Positions 58,871 through 64,000 of a DNA stretch of 64,000 nucleotides are shown here, in pieces. The DNA is taken from NCBI RefSeq assembly GCF_003385955.1, contig NZ_QRDW01000001.1, positions 1 through 64,000 on the forward strand, in the 5' to 3' direction. Position 1 is the first letter of the stretch; every line of letters begins with the position of its first letter. Source of the stretch: Aestuariispira insulae. Its GTDB lineage: Bacteria; Pseudomonadota; Alphaproteobacteria; UBA8366; Aestuariispiraceae. The notes under the pieces were generated by a model, which saw nothing but the letters and a program-made list of their open reading frames with translations, had not been told where the DNA came from and searched no databases. The position numbers were made by a program, and so were the translations under genes.

Positions 58871-59103
58871 GTGCGTGCCTTAAAATTTCTTTTTGTTCAT
58901 TTGGATGAGACGCCTCAGCTTTTGAATCCAGCTATAACTTTATCAGATTGGCGTTTCCCTGATCATAACCGGAGCAAGCAGCAAAATCACGACCTATCCT
59001 TACGGTTTTCATAATAAAATATCGTGATTCGGCCCAACTCCGGTTTGTCTGTCGCCTCGCAGCTGCTATAAAACGCTGACAGGGACCAAAGAGTTTATTT
59101 TTC
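58871..59103. other. Divergent intergenic region before trpG
   Basis: Gap of 233 bases between the deacetylase and trpG. It includes the trpG promoter at 59045-59072. No attenuator, leader peptide or other RNA element was identified. Confidence 0.45.
59045..59072 (+). promoter_or_regulatory. Candidate sigma-70 promoter of trpGDC
   Basis: TTGTCT (59045-59050) and TATAAA (59067-59072) with a 16-base spacer lie about 32 bases upstream of the trpG ATG. The short 5' leader leaves no room for a trp attenuator at this promoter. Confidence 0.55.
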
Positions 59104-59688
59104 ATGTTTGTATTGATCGATAATTACGATTCATTCACTTACAATCTTGTGCATTATCTCGGTGAATTGGGGGCCGACACCCAGGTTCACCGAAATGACA
59201 AGATTACGGTGGCTGAAATCCTGGCATTGAAACCGGAGGGCGTTGTTTTGTCTCCCGGCCCTTGTGATCCGGACCGGGCGGGCATCTGTCTGGAAATGGT
59301 TACGGCTGCGGCGGAGGCAAAACTGCCACTGTTTGGGGTTTGCCTGGGCCATCAGACGATAGGCCAGTCCTTTGGCGGAAAGATCATCCGGGAAAAGCCC
59401 ATGCATGGTAAGGTTTCCCCGATCAGCCATGCCTCAAAAGGCATCTTCGCGGATTTGCCGGACCGAGTTGATGTCACACGGTATCATAGCCTGGTGGTGG
59501 AGAAAGATAGCCTTCCCAATTGCCTGGAAATAACCGCCGAGACCGATGATGGTTCAATCATGGGGCTGCAGCATACAAGTCTTCCCATCCATGGGGTCCA
59601 GTTCCACCCGGAAAGCATCGCTTCGCAGGGCGGGTATCGCATGATTGAGAATTTCCTAACCCTCGCGCGCCAAGAGAATATTCAATGA
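59104..59688 (+). CDS. trpG: Anthranilate synthase component II (glutamine amidotransferase)
   Basis: A 194-residue class I glutaminase. The catalytic Cys80 lies in '[14 protein letters not shown]' and the His-Glu pair in '[11 protein letters not shown]'. It supplies ammonia to TrpE; it could also serve aminodeoxychorismate synthase. The stop overlaps trpD's ATG by four bases. Confidence 0.95.
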   Translation: MFVLIDNYDSFTYNLVHYLGELGADTQVHRNDKITVAEILALKPEGVVLSPGPCDPDRAGICLEMVTAAAEAKLPLFGVCLGHQTIGQSFGGKIIREKPMHGKVSPISHASKGIFADLPDRVDVTRYHSLVVEKDSLPNCLEITAETDDGSIMGLQHTSLPIHGVQFHPESIASQGGYRMIENFLTLARQENIQ

Positions 59689-60716
59689 CCGATGAACGGA
59701 ATCTAAAACCCCTTCTGGCCAAAGTAGGTGCCGGGCAGCCCCTTTCTCTGGAAGAAGCAACCCGGGCCTTTGACATCATCATGTCGGGCGATGCCACACC
59801 GTCACAGATGGGGGCTTTCCTCATGGCGCTGAAAGTACGGGGTGAGACCGTTGAGGAGATCATCGGCGCCGTCAAAATCATGCGGGAAAAGGCCCTGATC
59901 ATAGAGGCACCTCATGGTGCAATGGACATTGTCGGCACCGGCGGTGATATGGCCCATACCTATAACATCTCGACCGCGACCGCATTGGTGGTTGCCGGCT
60001 GCGGTGTGCCGGTCGCCAAACATGGCAACCGGGCGGCCTCTTCCAAATCCGGCACCGCCGATGCATTGTCTGCTTTGGGGTTGGACCTCGAGACTGACAT
60101 GGAAAATGTTAAACGTGCCCTTCAGGAGGCCAATATCGGCTTTCTCATGGCCCAACGCCATCACGGTGCCATGCGCAATGTCGGCCCGACCCGGGTCGAA
60201 CTGGGCGTACCGACCATTTTCAATATGCTTGGCCCACTATCCAATCCCGCTTTGGTTAAACATTACATGATTGGCACCTACCGTCCTGACAGCCTTGAAA
60301 TGATGGCGCAGACACTTTCCGAACTCGGCGCAGAACGGGCCTGGGTTGTTCATGGGGCAGACGGCCTGGACGAACTTAGCACCACAGGCGTTTCCAAGGT
60401 TGTGGAGCTGAAAGACGGTGCGCTGCACTCGTTCGAGGTTTCGCCTGAAGAAGTCGGTTTGCCCGTAGTAACCCTGGAAGATCTGCGTGGTGGTACTCCG
60501 GAAGAAAATGCCCAGGCCATCCGAGATCTCCTGAATGGTAAGGAAGGCCCCTATCGCGATGTGGTCCTTTTCAACGCGGCGGCAGCCCTGATCGTGGCCG
60601 GGCGCGCGGCAGACCTGAAGGAAGGTGTGTCATTGGCCCGTGATGCCATTGACCAGGGCAACGCAAAATCCACCCTTGATAAATTAGTTTCTATTGCAGG
60701 ATTTAAAGATGAGTGA
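59685..60716 (+). CDS. trpD: Anthranilate phosphoribosyltransferase
   Basis: A 343-residue enzyme. '[17 protein letters not shown]' binds phosphoribosyl pyrophosphate, '[17 protein letters not shown]' and '[13 protein letters not shown]' are family motifs. The 3' end overlaps the trpC start by eight bases. Confidence 0.96.
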   Translation: MTDERNLKPLLAKVGAGQPLSLEEATRAFDIIMSGDATPSQMGAFLMALKVRGETVEEIIGAVKIMREKALIIEAPHGAMDIVGTGGDMAHTYNISTATALVVAGCGVPVAKHGNRAASSKSGTADALSALGLDLETDMENVKRALQEANIGFLMAQRHHGAMRNVGPTRVELGVPTIFNMLGPLSNPALVKHYMIGTYRPDSLEMMAQTLSELGAERAWVVHGADGLDELSTTGVSKVVELKDGALHSFEVSPEEVGLPVVTLEDLRGGTPEENAQAIRDLLNGKEGPYRDVVLFNAAAALIVAGRAADLKEGVSLARDAIDQGNAKSTLDKLVSIAGFKDE

Positions 60717-61509
60717 CGTGCTGGAGAAAATCTGTAATGACAAGCGCGCCCATATTGAGGCCTGCAAGGCGGAAATCTCGCCAGATGAAATGATCGAAAA
60801 AGCCCGAAAGGGCCCGCGCACACGTAGCTTTTATGACACATTGCGCGGTCGCGCTGAAGACGGCCAGTTCGGCCTGATCGCAGAAATCAAAAAAGCATCA
60901 CCTTCCAAAGGGCTGATTCGTGAGGATTTTGCCCCGGCCGCCCTGGCCCGGGCCTATCGCGCCGGTGGCGCGGCCTGCCTGTCAATTCTAACCGACACAC
61001 CTTATTTCCAGGGCAGCAATGATTATCTGATCGCTGCGCGGATGGTTGTTGACCTACCGGTCCTGCGCAAGGATTTCATGCTGGATCCTTATCAGGTCTA
61101 CGAAGCCCGAGCCATTGGCGCGGATTGCATCCTGCTGATCATGGCGGCCCTTGACGATGATGACGCCGATGAACTGGAATCGCTTGCCTTTGAACTGGGC
61201 ATGGATGTCCTAATCGAAGTTCATAATCAGGAAGAACTTGATCGTGCCCTGGAATTGCGCTCACCCATGATTGGGGTCAATAACCGCAATCTCAAAACCC
61301 TTGAAATTGATCTCGCCACCACTGAGGAACTCGCGGCACAGATCCCCGATGATAAACTGCTTGTGGCGGAAAGCGGGCTTTACAGCCATGAGGATCTGGT
61401 CCGGATGTCCAAAGTCGGTGCCACGACCTTCCTGGTCGGCGAATCCTTGATGCGCCAGACCGACGTGACAGCAGCAACCAAGGCCCTTCTTGGCCTTGAT
61501 GCAGCCTGA
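60709..61509 (+). CDS. trpC: Indole-3-glycerol phosphate synthase
   Basis: A 266-residue TIM barrel. '[15 protein letters not shown]' holds the catalytic Lys, '[16 protein letters not shown]', '[14 protein letters not shown]' and '[12 protein letters not shown]' match the family. The ATG at 60709 overlaps the trpD stop; monofunctional (no TrpF fusion). Confidence 0.96.
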   Translation: MSDVLEKICNDKRAHIEACKAEISPDEMIEKARKGPRTRSFYDTLRGRAEDGQFGLIAEIKKASPSKGLIREDFAPAALARAYRAGGAACLSILTDTPYFQGSNDYLIAARMVVDLPVLRKDFMLDPYQVYEARAIGADCILLIMAALDDDDADELESLAFELGMDVLIEVHNQEELDRALELRSPMIGVNNRNLKTLEIDLATTEELAAQIPDDKLLVAESGLYSHEDLVRMSKVGATTFLVGESLMRQTDVTAATKALLGLDAA

Positions 61510-61519
61510 GGGATCGCTG

Positions 61520-61993
61520 ATGAGCAAACTCACCCATATCAATGAGGATGGCGATGCCGTCATGGTCGATGTTTCCGAAAAAGATGTCACCGAACGCATC
61601 GCAACCGCACGGGGATCTGTGATTATGGCGCCGGACACCCTTGCCTTGATCAAACAGGGCGGCGTTAAAAAAGGCGATGTACTGAGCATCGCACAGTTGG
61701 CCGGGATCATGGGCGCCAAACGGACGCCCGACCTCATCCCGCTCTGCCATCCGCTATCCCTGACCTCTGTCAAGGTCAGTTTGTCTTTGGATGAAGAACG
61801 AAGCGCGGTCGACATTGAAGCCACCTGCAAGCTGAAAGGCCGGACCGGTGTCGAGATGGAAGCGTTGACCGCGGTTTCCACAGCTGCCCTGACCGTTTAC
61901 GATATGGTTAAGGCAGCAGATAAATCCATGCAGATCCAGGATATCCGCCTGATTTATAAAACTGGTGGAAAATCCGGTACTTACCAAGCTTAA
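61520..61993 (+). CDS. moaC: Cyclic pyranopterin monophosphate synthase
   Basis: A 157-residue MoaC acting in molybdenum cofactor synthesis. '[18 protein letters not shown]', '[24 protein letters not shown]' and '[27 protein letters not shown]' carry the catalytic Lys and conserved residues. Ten bases after trpC, typical trpC-moaC-moeA linkage. Confidence 0.97.
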   Translation: MSKLTHINEDGDAVMVDVSEKDVTERIATARGSVIMAPDTLALIKQGGVKKGDVLSIAQLAGIMGAKRTPDLIPLCHPLSLTSVKVSLSLDEERSAVDIEATCKLKGRTGVEMEALTAVSTAALTVYDMVKAADKSMQIQDIRLIYKTGGKSGTYQA

Positions 61994-62008
61994 GGATCCC
62001 GTTTCTAG

Positions 62009-63229
62009 ATGATCTCCGTCCAGGAAGCCCGCCAGCGCATTCTTTCTTCTCTGTCTGCCCTGCCGCCAGAGCAAATCTTTTTAAGCTCTGCCCTGGGCCG
62101 CGTTCTGGCAGAGGATGTCTCCGCCCGATGCACTCAGCCCCCCGTAGCAGTTTCCGCTATGGATGGTTATGCAGTGCGTGCCGCGGACACGGCAACCGTA
62201 CCGGCCGATCTGACAGTGATTGGCGAAGCTCCCGCCGGCGGTGGCTTTAACGGCGTGGTTAATCCTGGTGAAGCCGTTCGGATCTTCACGGGCGGGCCGG
62301 TTCCCGAAGGGGCCGATGCGGTTGTGATGCAGGAAGATACCGAGCGTCCCGATAAAAAGTCTGTTCGCATCAAACTGGCCCCGCATGAAGGAAAATTCAT
62401 CCGCCCGGCCGGCCTTGATTTCAGTGAAGGCGAGACTTTGCTCCGGGCGGGTAAGACCCTCAATGCGCGCGACATTGCCCTTCTGGCCGCGATGAATGTG
62501 CCTTGGCTCATGGTGCGCCAACGTCCAACCGTGGCCATTCTGGCAACTGGCGATGAAGTGGTCATGCCGGGCGAACCACTTGGCCCCAGTCAGATCATCA
62601 GTTCCAATAGCCTCGGCCTTGCCGCGACTGTTGAAGCCCTTGGATGCCGAGCACAGATATTGGGGATTGCACGCGACACGCCGGAAAGCCTTCGGCAAAT
62701 GGCGACTGCTGCCGCATCCGCCGACTTCCTTGTGACCACGGGTGGCGCTTCGGTTGGCGATCATGATCTGATTCAGTTCGTCCTGGGAGACGAAGGTTTA
62801 AAGGTCGATTTCTGGAAAATCGCCATGCGACCGGGAAAACCGCTCATTTTTGGCCAATTGGCTGGAACCCCTATGCTGGGGTTGCCAGGCAATCCTGTTT
62901 CTTCAATGGTTTGCAGCCTGGTCTTCCTGGCACCGGCCCTGGCCGTGCTCGCCGGGAAATCCCCCGATGCTTTCGAACGTCGCGGACGTGCCAAACTTTC
63001 CGTCGATATTCCAGAAAATGACCACCGGGAAGAAATGTTGCGGGCCACCCTTCAAAAGGGCAGCAATGGCGATCTGCTGGTAACTCCTTATAAGAAACAA
63101 GACAGTTCCATGCTGTCCAAACTATCCAATGCGGATTGCCTGCTGGTCAGGCCGGCAAACGCACCTGCCAGCAGAGCGGGGGAAGAAGTTGAGATCGTCT
63201 TCTTCCCTTCCAGCGATCTAAGCTTGTAA
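62009..63229 (+). CDS. moeA: Molybdopterin molybdotransferase
   Basis: A 406-residue MoeA inserting molybdate into adenylated molybdopterin. 'PPVAVSAMDGYAVRA', 'GEAVRIFTGGPVPEGADAVV', 'TGDEVVMPGEPL', 'TTGGASVGDHDL' and 'GLPGNPVSSMV' are intact. All domains are present to the C-terminal beta-barrel. Confidence 0.96.
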   Translation: MISVQEARQRILSSLSALPPEQIFLSSALGRVLAEDVSARCTQPPVAVSAMDGYAVRAADTATVPADLTVIGEAPAGGGFNGVVNPGEAVRIFTGGPVPEGADAVVMQEDTERPDKKSVRIKLAPHEGKFIRPAGLDFSEGETLLRAGKTLNARDIALLAAMNVPWLMVRQRPTVAILATGDEVVMPGEPLGPSQIISSNSLGLAATVEALGCRAQILGIARDTPESLRQMATAAASADFLVTTGGASVGDHDLIQFVLGDEGLKVDFWKIAMRPGKPLIFGQLAGTPMLGLPGNPVSSMVCSLVFLAPALAVLAGKSPDAFERRGRAKLSVDIPENDHREEMLRATLQKGSNGDLLVTPYKKQDSSMLSKLSNADCLLVRPANAPASRAGEEVEIVFFPSSDLSL

Positions 63230-63268
63230 AAATGTTCCCCTTTTGGTCATTATTTAGCCTGATAGTGA

Positions 63269-63297
63269 TTGACAAATAAATCGAACACAAATAGAAC
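63269..63297 (+). promoter_or_regulatory. lexA promoter with overlapping LexA box
   Basis: TTGACA (63269-63274) and TAGAAC (63292-63297) with a 17-base spacer form a likely sigma-70 promoter. The direct repeat GAAC-N7-GAAC at 63283-63297, the reverse form of the alphaproteobacterial SOS box GTTC-N7-GTTC, overlaps the -10, which fits LexA autorepression. Confidence 0.8.
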
Positions 63298-63364
63298 ATA
63301 TCAAGTTGTCTTTTTGTTCTGTTTATTTTGAAGATAACATTGAAACACAAGTGGGAGAAAAAGA

Positions 63365-64000
63365 ATGCTGACCCGGAAGCAGTATGATTTGTTGATGTTT
63401 GTTCACGATCGACTGCAAAAATCAGGGGTTTCTCCCTCCTTCGATGAAATGAAGGAAGCATTGGACCTGAAATCCAAATCCGGCATTCACCGCCTGATCA
63501 CCAGCCTGGAAGAACGGGGTTTCATACGACGCCTGCCCCATCGCGCCCGCGCGCTGGAGGTTTTAAAACTGCCGAAAAACACCACGCCGGAAGAACTGCC
63601 GGTGCGGAACCGCAAGGTTGAAACCCTGATGAAGGATGATCTTGCCGGCATGCCGATCCCGCTTCACACTCCCGGCAGCCATATCCAATTGCCGCTCTAT
63701 GGCAGGATTGCCGCAGGCACCCCGATTGAGGCCCTGCGGGATCATTCCAACCAGGTTGATGTGCCTGCCTCGCTACTTGGACGCGGCGATCATTATGCAC
63801 TTGAGGTCGATGGCGATTCCATGGTCGAAGCCGGTATTTTGGATGGCGATACGATCATCGTGAAGAAAGCAGAAACCGCGCATAATGGCGATATTGTAGT
63901 TGCATTAGTCAATGGCGAAGAAGTCACGCTGAAAAAATTCCGTCGCAATGGCAAATCCATCGCACTGGAACCGGCCAACGAAAAATACCAAACTCAGGTT
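63365..64000 (+). CDS. lexA: LexA repressor (3' end outside the window)
   Basis: The first 212 residues, running off the window edge. The N-terminal winged helix (about 1-65, '[18 protein letters not shown]') is typical. The self-cleavage bond is Ala117-Gly118 in 'GRIAAGTP', with catalytic Ser152 (GDSMV) and Lys190. It represses SOS genes and cleaves itself with RecA. The gene is complete at its 5' end; about 25 residues are probably missing. Confidence 0.95.
   Translation, partial: MLTRKQYDLLMFVHDRLQKSGVSPSFDEMKEALDLKSKSGIHRLITSLEERGFIRRLPHRARALEVLKLPKNTTPEELPVRNRKVETLMKDDLAGMPIPLHTPGSHIQLPLYGRIAAGTPIEALRDHSNQVDVPASLLGRGDHYALEVDGDSMVEAGILDGDTIIVKKAETAHNGDIVVALVNGEEVTLKKFRRNGKSIALEPANEKYQTQV

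Overview
The window looks like chromosomal DNA of an alphaproteobacterium with moderate GC (roughly 50-55% by eye). The evidence is gene content and order: the fused IspDF enzyme, DusB(NifR3)-NtrB-NtrC-NtrY-NtrX, a PDH complex whose E1-beta carries its own lipoyl domain, pyrG-kdsA-eno-ftsB-pdhABC, trpGDC-moaC-moeA-lexA, and a LexA box of the alphaproteobacterial GAAC-N7-GAAC type. The order or genus cannot be fixed from the sequence alone. No rRNA, tRNA, insertion sequence, prophage or CRISPR array was seen.

1-25 kb is the accessory part. At 882-4691 a tightly coupled minus-strand operon encodes a small fatty-acid synthase set (dehydratase, ketosynthase, ketoreductase, acyl carrier protein). 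It is bracketed by two different HlyC-like toxin-activating lysine acyltransferases, and no RTX toxin or exporter is nearby. At 7.2-15.6 kb two divergent operons make a partner-switching module: STAS anti-anti-sigma factor, RsbW-like kinase and a duplicated-sensor membrane protein on one side; a periplasmic binding protein, an SpoIIE/PP2C phosphatase, a TauD-like dioxygenase and a sensor-MFS fusion on the other. A CASTOR/POLLUX-like channel lies just downstream. At 15.6-17.6 kb a fungal LYS20-like homocitrate synthase is coupled to a P-loop kinase-like protein. Then come NIPSNAP, MazG, a WYL regulator with a divergent VOC protein, a Cys-rich protein coupled to a second TauD-like enzyme, an adenylate cyclase, a beta-hydroxyacid dehydrogenase and an IMPase-like protein.

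25-43 kb is core regulation and metabolism on the minus strand: hfq-hflX, a D-amino-acid aminotransferase with a HAD phosphatase, trkA, and ntrXY-ntrCB-dusB. A CcsA-like protein faces the plus-strand ispDF-pgpA-pncC set. After an XRE regulator with flanking inverted repeats come coq10-like and lipA.

42-54 kb carries lpd, pdhC, pdhB, pdhA, ftsB, eno, kdsA, pyrG, secG and tpiA, all on the minus strand, with a long AT-rich leader before pdhA and clear terminators after eno and secG.

54-64 kb is mostly plus strand: a PpiD/SurA-type foldase, trpE, then (across a minus-strand divergent polysaccharide deacetylase) trpG-trpD-trpC-moaC-moeA, and lexA running off the window end. The most unusual content is the HlyC/fatty-acid-synthase operon, followed by the partner-switching module.
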